Below are positions 11,381 through 20,204 of a DNA stretch of 56,786 nucleotides, piece by piece. Within the stretch, counting starts at the first letter, position 1, and every line of letters begins with the position of its first letter. The stretch lies in the NCBI GenBank assembly GCA_016791145.1, contig JAEUNJ010000005.1, forward strand, positions 1 to 56,786, read 5' to 3'. This DNA comes from Rhodocyclaceae bacterium (GTDB taxonomy: Bacteria; Pseudomonadota; Gammaproteobacteria; Burkholderiales; Rhodocyclaceae). A model generated the notes under the pieces. The model had not been told where the DNA came from and did no database searches. It saw only the letters and a list, made by a program, of their open reading frames with translations. The translations under genes were made by a program, and so were the position numbers.

Positions 11381-11581
11381 CTAGGCTCCGCGGCTGCCAC
11401 CGCCCGGGGCCTTGCCTCCGGCATAGCGGCGCAGGGCCCGGCGCAGGAACAGCATCTGGCTGCGGTAGTTGGAGCAGCCTCGGCACATGGCCAGATGGGT
11501 GCGCAGGCGCAAGAGTTCGGCCAGGGAGAGGCGGCGGTCGAACCCCTCGGAAACCAGGCGGGAGGCATCCTTGCAGCGCAT
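11381..11581 (-). CDS. Zinc-finger anti-sigma factor (zf-HC2 type)
   Basis: 66 residues starting MRCKDASRLVSEGFDRRLSL, with the zinc-binding HLAMCRGC (His-x3-Cys-x2-Cys). Small proteins of this form bind the cognate ECF sigma factor and release it on redox or other stress. The start codon overlaps the sigma-factor stop (TGATG), a classic sigma/anti-sigma coupling. It has no transmembrane segment, so the sensor is cytoplasmic. The assignment rests on motif and context. Confidence 0.85.
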   Translation of the reverse strand: MRCKDASRLVSEGFDRRLSLAELLRLRTHLAMCRGCSNYRSQMLFLRRALRRYAGGKAPGGGSRGA

Positions 11582-12168
11582 CAGCCTGCCCCCCCGGCCG
11601 CGAACCATCCGCCGTCCAGGCAACGCCTCAGGGAATGCCTTGCCCGGTGCAGGATCACGTGGCAATTGCCCGCGGAGATGCCCAGTTCGCCGCAGATCTC
11701 GTCGGTTTCCAGACCCAGGAATTCGCGCATCATGAATATCCTCGCGGTGTTCTCGGGAAGGTGTTCGAGGCAGGCATCGAAGACCTCCCAGAATTGTTGC
11801 TGCTCCAGCGCCTCGTCCGGCCGGACCCAGGCTACCGGCGCCACCTCCGGGCGCCAGTGGGCACGGCCGTCGAACAAGGCCTCGAAGGTCTCGTCCAGGG
11901 CCTCGCCTTCGGTCCCGAGGGCCGAGGCGTTGATCATCCTCGTCCGATGCCGGATCGCATCCACGATCTTGTTGCGCAGGATGGAGAACACCCAGGTCTT
12001 CAGCGCCGAGCGGCCGGCGAATCGCTCCGCCCCGTCGAAGGCGGCGAGCAACGCTTCCTGCACCGCATCCTCGGCGGCCTGGGAATCCCGCAACTGCAGC
12101 AGGGCGAAACGGACCATGTCGCGCCGTATCTCGGCAAGCATGGCCCCGTCTTTCCGCCAATCCTCCAT
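11581..12168 (-). CDS. RNA polymerase ECF sigma factor (TIGR02943-like)
   Basis: 195 residues. Region 2 is seen as RFALLQLRDSQAAEDAVQEALLAAFD and TWVFSILRNKIVDAIR; region 4 as CLEHLPENTARIFMMREFLGLETDEICGELGISAGNCHVILHRAR. The wording of region 4 matches the betaproteobacterial TIGR02943 sigma group, which is typically followed by a small zf-HC2 protein, as here. The ATG at 12168 follows GGGGAGGGG; a GTG two codons earlier is possible. Target promoters are not obvious; the aldo-keto reductase in the same operon is the best candidate. Confidence 0.9.
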   Translation of the reverse strand: MEDWRKDGAMLAEIRRDMVRFALLQLRDSQAAEDAVQEALLAAFDGAERFAGRSALKTWVFSILRNKIVDAIRHRTRMINASALGTEGEALDETFEALFDGRAHWRPEVAPVAWVRPDEALEQQQFWEVFDACLEHLPENTARIFMMREFLGLETDEICGELGISAGNCHVILHRARHSLRRCLDGGWFAAGGAG

Positions 12169-12367
12169 TGCCACCGCGTCCCCTCCCCGAAAGCGCTCCG
12201 CCTGCCCCGGCGTCGCGCCACTATAACGCCATGCCGCCCGCGGCACGCCGCGGCCGGATCCGGAGGGGCCCCGGCGGCGCACCCCCGCGTCCTGGCCGGG
12301 GACGGTCCCGATGACTGCGTCCATGGGCATCTGTCGGCCGGACGGGGGAAACCTTACGGCCTTCGCG

Positions 12368-12787
12368 TCAGGGATCCGGAAAACCCGGGGCATGCCGGAC
12401 GATCCACTCGGCGGCAGCCACCTCGCTCGTCACGGTGCGGCCCCGGCGGGCGAGCCGCCGGCGGTAGCGCTCGATGTGGATCACCTGCTCCACCATGCGG
12501 ACCAGGAAGGCAGCGCCGGGGTCGGCAAAGCGCACCCCAATGGCATACCCGGCACGTTCCGGGCGGCACCAGGCGACATGGGCGTCGGGGAGGTCCATCG
12601 GCGGGTCCAGGCAGGGCAGGCGCAGGTGGAGGTGGGTCCCCGGCTGCAGGGCGTGACACCAGTGGAAGGCGAGTCCGCCACAGCCCAGATCGGTCATCCG
12701 GGGCGAATCCGCGCCCTCGACGGACGCCCGGCGGATCTCGACAGGCAGTTCCGACGGGTGGCGGATGTAGCGGCGGGCGTCGGCCAT
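12368..12787 (-). CDS. PilZ domain protein
   Basis: 139-residue single-domain PilZ protein, a probable c-di-GMP receptor. The N-terminal RRYIRHPSELPVEIRR supplies the arginine-rich switch and DLGCGGLAF corresponds to the D/NxSxxG motif (Cys in place of Ser). GGGAG precedes the ATG at 12787. It is divergent from a second PilZ-containing gene 130 bp away, so the pair probably shares a control region. A much longer frame extending to 14533 on this strand is an antisense artefact of high GC. Confidence 0.85.
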   Translation of the reverse strand: MADARRYIRHPSELPVEIRRASVEGADSPRMTDLGCGGLAFHWCHALQPGTHLHLRLPCLDPPMDLPDAHVAWCRPERAGYAIGVRFADPGAAFLVRMVEQVIHIERYRRRLARRGRTVTSEVAAAEWIVRHAPGFPDP

Positions 12788-12919
12788 GGGGCGGCTCCCG
12801 GGGCGGGTTCCGGCGGAAGGGGCCGGCGTCGCCATTGCAGCACGCCGGGCGTCCGGTGGCAACGGGCAGTGCGCGCCGCACCGCGCCAAAAAGCGGCCGC
12901 CTTCGGTTAAGCTTGCCCC

Positions 12920-13564
12920 ATGGTTCAAGCCAACGATTCCCCCGCAGGCATCGAGCGGCGGCAGAATTCCCGCTACCGCCTGGTGCGGCCCCTCACCGGG
13001 TTCATCGAACACCACGAACGGCGCTATCCCGGCGCCGTGCTGGATTTGTCGGTGGCCGGCTTCCTCCTGCACCTGCCCGGCGGCGACCCGGAGCGCTTCC
13101 GCCGAGGAAGCGAGATGGATTTCGGGGAAGTGGTGTTCGGGGAGACGACCTTCGGCGGCTTCGGACGCATCGCCAACGTACGGCCCCTGGTGGGCGGCCC
13201 GGGACTGGGATTCCAGTGGGACGCATACGTCTACGAGGAATCCCGGGCCGTCATCGACCAGCTCATCGCCGACCTGATGCGGCAGCGCCTCGCCGGTTGC
13301 GTGCTGCGCCGGGACCAGCGGGTCATGATCCGCGGCCACCTCTCCGCCGCCTTGTCGGTGGACCTGCACTCCGCCGTTTCGGCGGGAGCCTGCGGAATCT
13401 CCCTGGCCGACACGGTTTCGCTGGACTCCTCGGGGCTCAACGTCCTCCTGGACATGGTGCGGTCCGGCGTGCCCATCCTCGACGCCGCCCCCGAGATCCG
13501 CGAGCACCTGCAGCGCTTCCGCCTGCTCGAATCCGCCGCGCCCACCGCCGGGGAGGACGCCTGA
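12920..13564 (+). CDS. PilZ-STAS fusion protein
   Basis: 214 residues. Residues ~12-115 form a PilZ-like domain (RRQNSRYRLVRP, DLSVAGFLL, GFQWDAYVYEE). The C-terminal ~80 residues look like a STAS/anti-sigma-antagonist fold: VMIRGHLSAALSVDLHSAV, then LADTVSLDSSGLNVLLDMVR, where DSSG is the usual site of the phosphorylatable Ser. This suggests c-di-GMP input joined to a partner-switch-like output. There is no clear Shine-Dalgarno before the ATG at 12920. The STAS reading is by pattern only. Confidence 0.7.
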   Translation: MVQANDSPAGIERRQNSRYRLVRPLTGFIEHHERRYPGAVLDLSVAGFLLHLPGGDPERFRRGSEMDFGEVVFGETTFGGFGRIANVRPLVGGPGLGFQWDAYVYEESRAVIDQLIADLMRQRLAGCVLRRDQRVMIRGHLSAALSVDLHSAVSAGACGISLADTVSLDSSGLNVLLDMVRSGVPILDAAPEIREHLQRFRLLESAAPTAGEDA

Positions 13565-13691
13565 CGAACCCGGCGGAACCCGTCCACGCCCGGCGGCACG
13601 GCGTGCCGACGACGCCGTCCTCCCATGCCCCGATGCCCGCGACCGCCCCAATGCCGGGGCGCGGACCGGGAAACCCGCAACGTCCTGGATC

Positions 13692-14360
13692 ATGAAAGCC
13701 CTCCAAGTCGCCCTGGCCGCCGTGGCGGCCACCGTGGCCCTCCTGGCCCTCCCCTTCCTGCTTCCCGCCGGGCGCCCGTCGGCCGTCGATCCCGGCCTCC
13801 CTTGGGAGGTGCAGGTCCCGGGCGACGGCAGCTCCCGGGTGTTCGGCCTCACGCTGGGCACCAGCACCCTGGCCGACGCCCGGGTCCGCCTGGGTGCCGA
13901 CCTGCAACTGGCCATCGTCGTCGCACCCGGCGAGGCCCCCTCCCTTGAGGCCTTCCACGACCAGGTCACCGCCGGCTTCGTCGCCGGCCGCATGGTCGTG
14001 ACTGCCGACGTTCCGGCTGCCCGGCTGGAAACCCTGCTGGGTCGGGCGAAGAAAGCCGAGTACATGGAGAGCACCACGCGGCGGGTAACGCTGGCGGACG
14101 AGGACGTGGCCCGGGTCATGGAGGCTCCGATCGCGGCGATCGCCTTCGTGCCCAGCGTCCAACTCGACGAGCAGATGGTCCTCCAGCGCTTCGGAGTCCC
14201 CGCGCAGCGGGTACGCACCTCGCCGACCGCGGAACACTTTCTGTATCCCGACCGCGGACTGGACGTCGTGCTCGACAGCAAGGCCCGGGAGGTCCTCCAA
14301 TACGTGGCGCCGCGCCACTTCGAGCGACTGCGGGCTCCGCTGCTCCGCCCGCCCTCCTGA
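13692..14360 (+). CDS. Uncharacterised exported or membrane-anchored protein
   Basis: 222 residues with an N-terminal hydrophobic segment (LAAVAATVALLALPFLL) that is a signal or anchor. The rest contains WEVQVPGDGSSRVFGLTLGT and a mixed alpha/beta body with no motif I can assign. It resembles small conserved betaproteobacterial proteins of unknown function. It lies 24 bp before the FAD oxidoreductase and is probably co-transcribed with it. Confidence 0.7.
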   Translation: MKALQVALAAVAATVALLALPFLLPAGRPSAVDPGLPWEVQVPGDGSSRVFGLTLGTSTLADARVRLGADLQLAIVVAPGEAPSLEAFHDQVTAGFVAGRMVVTADVPAARLETLLGRAKKAEYMESTTRRVTLADEDVARVMEAPIAAIAFVPSVQLDEQMVLQRFGVPAQRVRTSPTAEHFLYPDRGLDVVLDSKAREVLQYVAPRHFERLRAPLLRPPS

Positions 14361-14384
14361 CCCGTCCCCGCGGAACGCACGCCA

Positions 14385-15482
14385 GTGGACCGCGTCGGTG
14401 CGGTGGTCATCGGGGCGGGGGTGGTCGGTCTCGCCAGCGCCCGGGCGCTGGCGCTGGCCGGCCGGGAGGTCCTTATCCTCGAAAGGCATGGCGCCATCGG
14501 CACCGAGGTCAGCGCGAGGAACAGCGAGGTCATGCACGCCGGCCTCTATTACCCGCGCGATTCCTGGAAAGCGAAATTCTGCGTCGCAGGCAACGCGAGG
14601 CTTTTGGAATACTGCGCCAGCCGGGGGATCGACCACCGGCGCTGCGGCAAGCTCGTGGTGGCGACCGCCCGGGGACAGGAGGCAGGACTGGAATTCCTGC
14701 ACCGGCAGGGCACCGACAACGGAGTCGCCGGGCTGCGGCTGCTCACCGCCCGGGAGGCGGCGGCGCTGGAGCCCGCCCTGCATTGCACGGCCGCCCTGCT
14801 TTCCCCCAATACCGGCATCGTGGACAGCCACGCGCTCATGCTGGCCCTGCTGGCCGACGCCGAGGCCCACGGCGCGTTACTGGCCCTGCGGACCCCGGTG
14901 ACCGGAGGCGCCATCGGGAAGGACGGGATCGTCATCGAGACCGGGGGCGACAGGCCGCATCGCCTCGCCACGGACATCCTAGTCAATTCCGCGGGATTGT
15001 CGGCGCCGGCCGTGGCGTCCATGCTGACGGGATTTCCGGCGGGACGCATCCCCTGCCCGCGCTTCGCGAAGGGCAGCTACTTCGCCGTGACCGGGCGCTC
15101 GCCCTTTTCGCGCCTGGTCTATCCGCTGCCGGTGCCGGGCGGACTCGGCGTGCATCTGACGCTGGACCTGGCCGGGCAGGCCCGCTTCGGGCCCGACGTG
15201 GAGTGGGTACCCGCGCCCGACCATGCGGTCGACCCCGGAAAGGCCGCCGCATTCCGTGCGGAGGTGCGGCGTTACTGGCCGGGTCTGCCGGAGGATGCGC
15301 TGGTCCCGGCCTACGCGGGCGTGCGGCCGAAGGTCCACGGTCCGGAAGCTCCGGCGGCCGATTTCATGATCGAGGGACCGCAGGATCATGGCATAACCGG
15401 CCTCGTCCATCTGTTCGGGATCGAATCGCCGGGACTGACCTCCTGCCTTGCCCTCGCGGACCATGTCGCGGACATTGCCTGA
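14385..15482 (+). CDS. FAD-dependent oxidoreductase, L-2-hydroxyglutarate oxidase-like (DAO family)
   Basis: 365 residues starting at GTG 14385. The N-terminal Rossmann motif [17 protein letters not shown] is followed by [20 protein letters not shown] and [18 protein letters not shown], wording typical of LhgO/glycerol-3-phosphate-dehydrogenase-like members of the DAO family. The C-terminal half has [28 protein letters not shown] and [14 protein letters not shown]. Such enzymes oxidise 2-hydroxy acids and pass electrons to the quinone pool. The substrate is inferred. Confidence 0.88.
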   Translation: MDRVGAVVIGAGVVGLASARALALAGREVLILERHGAIGTEVSARNSEVMHAGLYYPRDSWKAKFCVAGNARLLEYCASRGIDHRRCGKLVVATARGQEAGLEFLHRQGTDNGVAGLRLLTAREAAALEPALHCTAALLSPNTGIVDSHALMLALLADAEAHGALLALRTPVTGGAIGKDGIVIETGGDRPHRLATDILVNSAGLSAPAVASMLTGFPAGRIPCPRFAKGSYFAVTGRSPFSRLVYPLPVPGGLGVHLTLDLAGQARFGPDVEWVPAPDHAVDPGKAAAFRAEVRRYWPGLPEDALVPAYAGVRPKVHGPEAPAADFMIEGPQDHGITGLVHLFGIESPGLTSCLALADHVADIA

Positions 15483-15642
15483 GCGGAGACCGCCGTCCGG
15501 GACCAACGGCCCCGCGTGGCCCGCAAGCCCGCGAAAACCCTTGAAAATAGGTTGTAAGCCCTAGAAATCCCGGCAAGAATTCCACCATGCCGTGCGGGTC
15601 CGCTGGGGAACCGCCGGTGCCCGGAACAAAAGGAGAACACAC

Positions 15643-16200
15643 ATGGTTGCCAAGACCGCCACCGCCAAACCCAAGGCCGCCAGGGCGCCCGCCGCCAAGC
15701 CGGCCGCCCGCAAAGGCGCGGCCCCCAAGACCGCCCGCAAGCCCGCCGCCGCGAAGAAGGAGCCTTCCCTGCTGCGCAAGATCAACGCCCGCAACCGCGA
15801 GAACGTCGCTGCCGCGATGAGCGTGACCCGCGACATGTCCTATCGGCTGATCGACTCCCAACGGGCGATCTGGCTGGCGGGACTGGGCGCCCTCGCCAAG
15901 GCGAGCACCGCCGCCGGAACCCGGGGCGGCAAGGCCTTCGAGGCCCTCGTGAAGGCCGGTGAAACGCTGGAATCCCAGGCCCGCACCACCGTCGACACCG
16001 GTGCGGACCGGCTGAAGGGCGGCGTCGACGCGGCCACCTCCTACGTGGACAAGAACCTGGCCAGGTTCGAGGATGCCTTCGACACCCGCGTCGAGCAGGC
16101 CATGGAACGGCTCGGCTTTCCGAAGAGCGAGGCCTTCCGGCAGCTTTTCGACCGCCTGACGGAACTGGCGAAGAAGCTCGAGGACAAGGTGCGCAAGTAA
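15643..16200 (+). CDS. Phasin family protein with a histone H1-like N-terminal tail
   Basis: 185 residues. The first ~45 are Lys/Ala/Pro repeats (AKTATAKPKAARAPAAKPAA and similar), an H1/AlgP-like basic tail. The remainder is a helical phasin domain (SYRLIDSQRAIWLAGLGAL, FEDAFDTRVEQAMERLGFP, LTELAKKLEDKV), as in PhaF/PhaI-type granule-associated proteins of polyhydroxyalkanoate (PHA) storage. In PhaF the basic region is C-terminal; here it is N-terminal. AAAAGGAG precedes the ATG at 15643, and a longer frame to 15592 is not supported. Confidence 0.85.
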   Translation: MVAKTATAKPKAARAPAAKPAARKGAAPKTARKPAAAKKEPSLLRKINARNRENVAAAMSVTRDMSYRLIDSQRAIWLAGLGALAKASTAAGTRGGKAFEALVKAGETLESQARTTVDTGADRLKGGVDAATSYVDKNLARFEDAFDTRVEQAMERLGFPKSEAFRQLFDRLTELAKKLEDKVRK

Positions 16201-16217
16201 CCGCGCCCGCAGCAATC

Positions 16218-16243
16218 GCCCGGTCCCCGTCGCGGGGCCGGGC
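16218..16243 (+). terminator. GC-rich hairpin after the phasin gene
   Basis: GCCCGG(T)CCCCG and CGGGGCCGGGC form a strong stem with a three-base loop immediately after the phasin stop. There is no T-tract, and the next gene starts 16 bp later, so it may insulate or stabilise the short, probably abundant phasin mRNA. Confidence 0.4.
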
Positions 16244-16258
16244 GCGTAGAATGCAGCA

Positions 16259-18973
16259 ATGGCCGTCAAAGACCTCGAGTTCGTATTCCGGCCCGAATCC
16301 ATAGTCGTCCTGCATTCCTCCGGCAGTCCCGAGGCCATGGGACGCCGGGTCGTCGAGAACGCCCGGGCCGGATTCGCCGGGCCCGTCTTCGAGGTCGAGT
16401 TCTTCCGCCTCCCCCTTATCGGCAGCCGGACGGCACCGGGGCTGGATTCCCTGTCCACGACGCCCCACCTGGCGATCCTTTGCCTCGCGCCCGACCAGTT
16501 GCCCGATGCCCTCGATCTCGTCGGCGAGCGGGGCGTGCGGGCCGCCCTGATCCCGGTGCCCGTTCCGGCGGCCCTGCGCGGCGAGGGGGATGCCAGCCTG
16601 CTCGACGAGATCCGGGCGCGCGCGCGCCGCTTCGGGATGCGCATCGTGGGGCCGGGCTCCATGGGCGTCCTCGTCCCCGCCGTCGGCCTCAACGCGGGCA
16701 CCGCGCACGTGGGGACCCGGAGCGGTGCCATCGGTTTCGTCGCCGAATCCCCGGGCCTGTGCGATGCGATGCTCGACTGGGCCGATGCCTGCGGTGCCGG
16801 CTTCTCGTCGCTGATCCACCTGGGCCAGGCGATCGACGTGGACCTGCCCGACGTGCTGGATTTCCTCGGCAGCGATCCGGCCACCCGCGCGGTCATCGCC
16901 CAGTTCGACCGGGTGCGCAGCGGTCGGCGCTTCCTGTCGGCGGCCCGCGGTGCATCGCGCAACAAGGCGGTCGTGGCGATGCGCGTGGGCGCCGCCAACC
17001 CGTCCGCCCGCACCGCCACCACGGATCTCGGCCGCCTGCTCACCCAGGACGAGGTCTATGACGCTGCCCTGCGCCGGGCCGGAATCGTGCGGATTCCCAA
17101 CGTCGAGGGCTTGTTCGACGCGATCGGGCTGGTGGGCGGCGTCAGGACCGTCCAGGGAGACCGACTGGCCATCGTCTGCAACGATCCCGGGCTTGGGCAG
17201 ATCGCAGTTGATTTCCTCGTCGCCGGCGGCGGACGCGTCGCGCCCATCGGCCGGGCCTGCCGGGACGAGCTGGCGCGGATGGGGGTCGCCTGGGCGCCGG
17301 GCCGCGCCATCGAGTTGCCACCCGACGCACCGCCCGAAGCCTATGGACAGGTCCTGGAACGCGTGGACCGGGAGGACACCCTGGATGCCCTGCTCCTCGT
17401 CCACGCGCCCAATCTCTTTGCGCCGGCCGACGCGGTGGTGCAGGCCGTCGGCGAGGGCGTAGCCAGGTCCCAGCACGCCGTCATCACCTGCTGGCCCGGC
17501 GGCACGGTGGCTTCCCGCGCCCGCGCGGCCGTGGAGGCCTTCGGTCTGCCGGCCTACCCGACGCCGGAGAAGGCGGTCAACGTCTTCCTGGGAGTCAGCC
17601 AGTACCAGCGACTGCAAAAGGTGCTCCTCGAACTGCCCCCGTCCAGGGCCGTCGGCCTGGAGCCCGACGAGGACGAGGCGCGCCGCGTGATCGCCGGCGC
17701 CCTCGCCGCTGGCCGCACGCGGCTCGACGAAGCAGAGGTGCGGCGCATCCTGGCGGCCTACGGCGTACCTCTGGCGGAGGCCCCGCTGGCCCGGTCCGGC
17801 GCCGATGCGGCGCGCCTGGCCGCCGGGCTTGGCTTCCCGGTGGCATTGCGGGCGCAGCTCTCGGATGAAGCATGGCAGCCGCCCGGAGGGCTCTGGGCCC
17901 ACCATCTGGAATCGGCGGAGGCTGTCCAGGACGCCGCCCGGACGATGCGGCGTCCCTATCTGCGGCGCGCCGACGGCGTCCGGGTCACCGGTTTCAGCGT
18001 GCGCCGGATGGATCCCCGGCCGGGCGCCCGCCGCCTGGCAGCCGGCGTCGTTCCCGATGCCGTGTTCGGGCCGGTGCTCGTCCTCTCCGACGCCATGGAC
18101 GGCTGCCGGGGCCGACGGACCCGGGGCGTGGCGCTGCTTCCCCTCAACATGGCCCTGGCCTCGGAACTGATCGACCGGCTGCGCCTGGCGGAGCCCACCG
18201 CGGAACCCGGCAGCCCGCAAACCCTCGACACGGAGGCCCTGGCGCGCACCCTCGTCTGCCTGTCCCAACTGATCGCCGACATCGACGAGGTGGCCGAGGT
18301 CGAGATCGATCCGCTGCTTTGCGACGCGGATGGGCTGGCGGTTGCCGAGGCCAGCATCCGCGTCGTCGCCGCCATGCGCCGCCGCGGCGCCCGGCGGCTG
18401 GCAATTCGCCCCTACCCGCGCGACCTGGAAAGCGTTGCCGACTGGAATGGCGGGACGATCCGGCTGCGACCCATCCGGCCCGAGGACGAGGAAGCCCTGG
18501 CCGGACTCCTGGAGGCCCTCGACCCGGTAGATCTGCGTTTCCGCTTCTTCAGCCCCCTCCGCCAGGTGCCCCGCTCCCAACTCGCCCGGTTCACGCAGAT
18601 CGACTACGATCGCGAGATCTCCCTGGTGGCCCTGGAGGACGAAGCGGCCGGCGGCCGGATGCTCGGCGAGGCGCGCATCGTCGGCAACGTGGATCGCGAG
18701 TGGGCGGAGTTCGCCATCGTGGTCCGTTCCGACGTGGCCGGGCGGGGCCTCGGCCACCTGCTGCTCGCCCGGTTGGTGGCGGTCGCCCGGGCGGAGGGCT
18801 ACCGGGAGATGCGGGGTGAGACGATGCCCGAGAACACCCGGATGCGGGCGCTGGCCCGATCGCTCGGATTCCGCGAGGTGGACAACGGGGACCCGCGGCT
18901 CATCCACCTGCGTCTGCCCCTGGGAGCGACGGGGAACCGGCAAGGCGTCGTGCCCGGGGATGCGCCCGCCTGA
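16259..18973 (+). CDS. Pat-type protein acetyltransferase (acyl-CoA synthetase-like domain + GNAT)
   Basis: 904 residues, the normal size of the Pat/YfiQ family. Order: CoA-binding Rossmann domain (~15-140), two succinyl-CoA-ligase-like domains (~150-460; SPGLCDAMLDWADACGAG, AIVCNDPGLGQIAVDFL), an ATP-grasp-like segment (~480-690; EVRRILAAYGVPLAEAPLAR, VEIDPLLCDADGLAVAEA) and a C-terminal GNAT domain (~725-890; IRLRPIRPEDEEALAGLLEA, ARIVGNVDREWAEFAIVV, DVAGRGLGHLLLARL). Family members acetylate lysines, for example on acetyl-CoA synthetase. The gene stands alone, converging on dinB. Confidence 0.92.
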   Translation: MAVKDLEFVFRPESIVVLHSSGSPEAMGRRVVENARAGFAGPVFEVEFFRLPLIGSRTAPGLDSLSTTPHLAILCLAPDQLPDALDLVGERGVRAALIPVPVPAALRGEGDASLLDEIRARARRFGMRIVGPGSMGVLVPAVGLNAGTAHVGTRSGAIGFVAESPGLCDAMLDWADACGAGFSSLIHLGQAIDVDLPDVLDFLGSDPATRAVIAQFDRVRSGRRFLSAARGASRNKAVVAMRVGAANPSARTATTDLGRLLTQDEVYDAALRRAGIVRIPNVEGLFDAIGLVGGVRTVQGDRLAIVCNDPGLGQIAVDFLVAGGGRVAPIGRACRDELARMGVAWAPGRAIELPPDAPPEAYGQVLERVDREDTLDALLLVHAPNLFAPADAVVQAVGEGVARSQHAVITCWPGGTVASRARAAVEAFGLPAYPTPEKAVNVFLGVSQYQRLQKVLLELPPSRAVGLEPDEDEARRVIAGALAAGRTRLDEAEVRRILAAYGVPLAEAPLARSGADAARLAAGLGFPVALRAQLSDEAWQPPGGLWAHHLESAEAVQDAARTMRRPYLRRADGVRVTGFSVRRMDPRPGARRLAAGVVPDAVFGPVLVLSDAMDGCRGRRTRGVALLPLNMALASELIDRLRLAEPTAEPGSPQTLDTEALARTLVCLSQLIADIDEVAEVEIDPLLCDADGLAVAEASIRVVAAMRRRGARRLAIRPYPRDLESVADWNGGTIRLRPIRPEDEEALAGLLEALDPVDLRFRFFSPLRQVPRSQLARFTQIDYDREISLVALEDEAAGGRMLGEARIVGNVDREWAEFAIVVRSDVAGRGLGHLLLARLVAVARAEGYREMRGETMPENTRMRALARSLGFREVDNGDPRLIHLRLPLGATGNRQGVVPGDAPA

Positions 18974-18995
18974 GCCGCCCGCCTGCGGCGCCGCG

Positions 18996-20096
18996 TCAGA
19001 AGTCGCCCGTGAACAGGGGCAGTGTTTCGGGTATCCGGTCCCGCTCGGCCAGGTAATCCTCCCGCCGCACCAGGGAACCGACGCGCACCCCCAGCAGGCG
19101 AAGGCGACGTTCAAGGGTGACCCGCTTCAGGCATCCGCCGGCCGTCCTGCGGATGACCGTCGGATCGGCGGTGGGCTCCGCAAGGGTGTGGTCGCGACTG
19201 AGCGTGGTGAAATCGTCGAAACGCAGCTTGATGCCGATGGTCCGGCCGAGCAGCCCGCGACGGGCCAGGTCCGCCGCCACCTGTTCGCAGAGCCGGGTGA
19301 ATACCGCGCCGAGTGTCGCCCGGTCGGCCACCGGGTGCAGGTCCCGCTCGAAGGTGGTCTCGCGGCTCCGCGAACGGGGTTCCGATTCGGTGACGACGGG
19401 ACGCTCGTCGCGGCCGTGGGCGGCATCGTGCAGCCAACGCCCGTAATTCGGGCCGAATCTCCTCGCCAGGATCACCGGATCGCAGGCGGCCAGGTCGCCG
19501 ATCGTGGCGACCCCCATCCGACCGAGCCGTTCCGCTGCCTTCGGACCGATGCCATTCACGCAGCGGACCGGCAGCGGCCAGATGCGGGCCGCCAGGTCAC
19601 CCTCCTTCAGGACGGTCAGGCCGTCGGGCTTCTCCAGGTCGGATCCTATCTTCGCCAGCAGCTTGTTCCCGGCGATGCCGACGGAACAGGTCAGCCCGGT
19701 GGCGGCGAGGATGGCGGCCTTGATCCTCGCGCCGATCTCGACGGCGCCGCCGGGCACGCCGTCCAGGTCCGCATAGACCTCGTCGATGCCCCGGTCCTCG
19801 ACGGCCGGCGCGATGGTCGCGATGGCCGCCTTGAACATCCGCGAATAGCGCCTGTACTCGTCGAAATCCACGGGGAGGAACACGCAGTCCGGACAGAGTT
19901 CGAGGGCCTGCCGCATGGGCATCGCCGAACGCACGCCGTAGCGCCGGGCCACGTAGTTGGCGGTGGTGACCACGCCCCGCCCGCGGGGATCACCGCGCCC
20001 GCCGATGGCCACCGGCCGGTCCCTGAGTTCCGGCCGCCGCAGGAGTTCCACCGAGGCGTAGAAGGCATCCATGTCCACGTGGGCGATCCGGCGCAT
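18996..20096 (-). CDS. dinB: DNA polymerase IV
   Basis: 366-residue Y-family translesion polymerase. HVDMDAFYASVEL carries the first catalytic Asp and GIDEVYADLD the Asp-Glu pair (Gly where Ser is usual). VTTANYVARRYGVRSAMPM and SVGIAGNKLLAKIGSDLEKPDG are family blocks, and KAAERLGRMGVATIGDLA is the helix-hairpin-helix region. The C-terminal ETLPLFTGDF supplies a beta-clamp-binding LPLF motif. It is divergent from the RHH gene, with 108 bp between them. Confidence 0.96.
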   Translation of the reverse strand: MRRIAHVDMDAFYASVELLRRPELRDRPVAIGGRGDPRGRGVVTTANYVARRYGVRSAMPMRQALELCPDCVFLPVDFDEYRRYSRMFKAAIATIAPAVEDRGIDEVYADLDGVPGGAVEIGARIKAAILAATGLTCSVGIAGNKLLAKIGSDLEKPDGLTVLKEGDLAARIWPLPVRCVNGIGPKAAERLGRMGVATIGDLAACDPVILARRFGPNYGRWLHDAAHGRDERPVVTESEPRSRSRETTFERDLHPVADRATLGAVFTRLCEQVAADLARRGLLGRTIGIKLRFDDFTTLSRDHTLAEPTADPTVIRRTAGGCLKRVTLERRLRLLGVRVGSLVRREDYLAERDRIPETLPLFTGDF

Positions 20097-20176
20097 GGCA
20101 GAAGTTTACCCACCCGCCGCGCCGACCGGACGGGTACGTCCGATTGCGACGGCAGGCGCTTCCAGCCATAATTCCC

Positions 20177-20188
20177 GAATCCGGCTTC
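20177..20188. promoter_or_regulatory. Near-palindromic GAATCCGGCTTC upstream of the RHH gene
   Basis: GAATCCGGCTTC differs by one base from the perfect palindrome GAATCCGGATTC found 90 bp downstream, inside the RHH coding region. It sits 17 bp before the RHH start in the dinB/RHH divergent region, a natural operator position. Function is inferred from repetition and place only. Confidence 0.4.
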
Positions 20189-20204
20189 AGAAAGAGAACC
20201 CACC

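Noticed and set aside
12368..14533. 721-codon minus-strand open frame
   Set aside because: Only its last 139 codons (PilZ) look like protein; the rest is antisense to the PilZ-STAS, unknown-protein and FAD oxidoreductase genes.
15782..19114. 1110-codon minus-strand open frame
   Set aside because: It is antisense to the phasin and Pat-type genes with no recognisable domain; long antisense frames are expected at this GC content.
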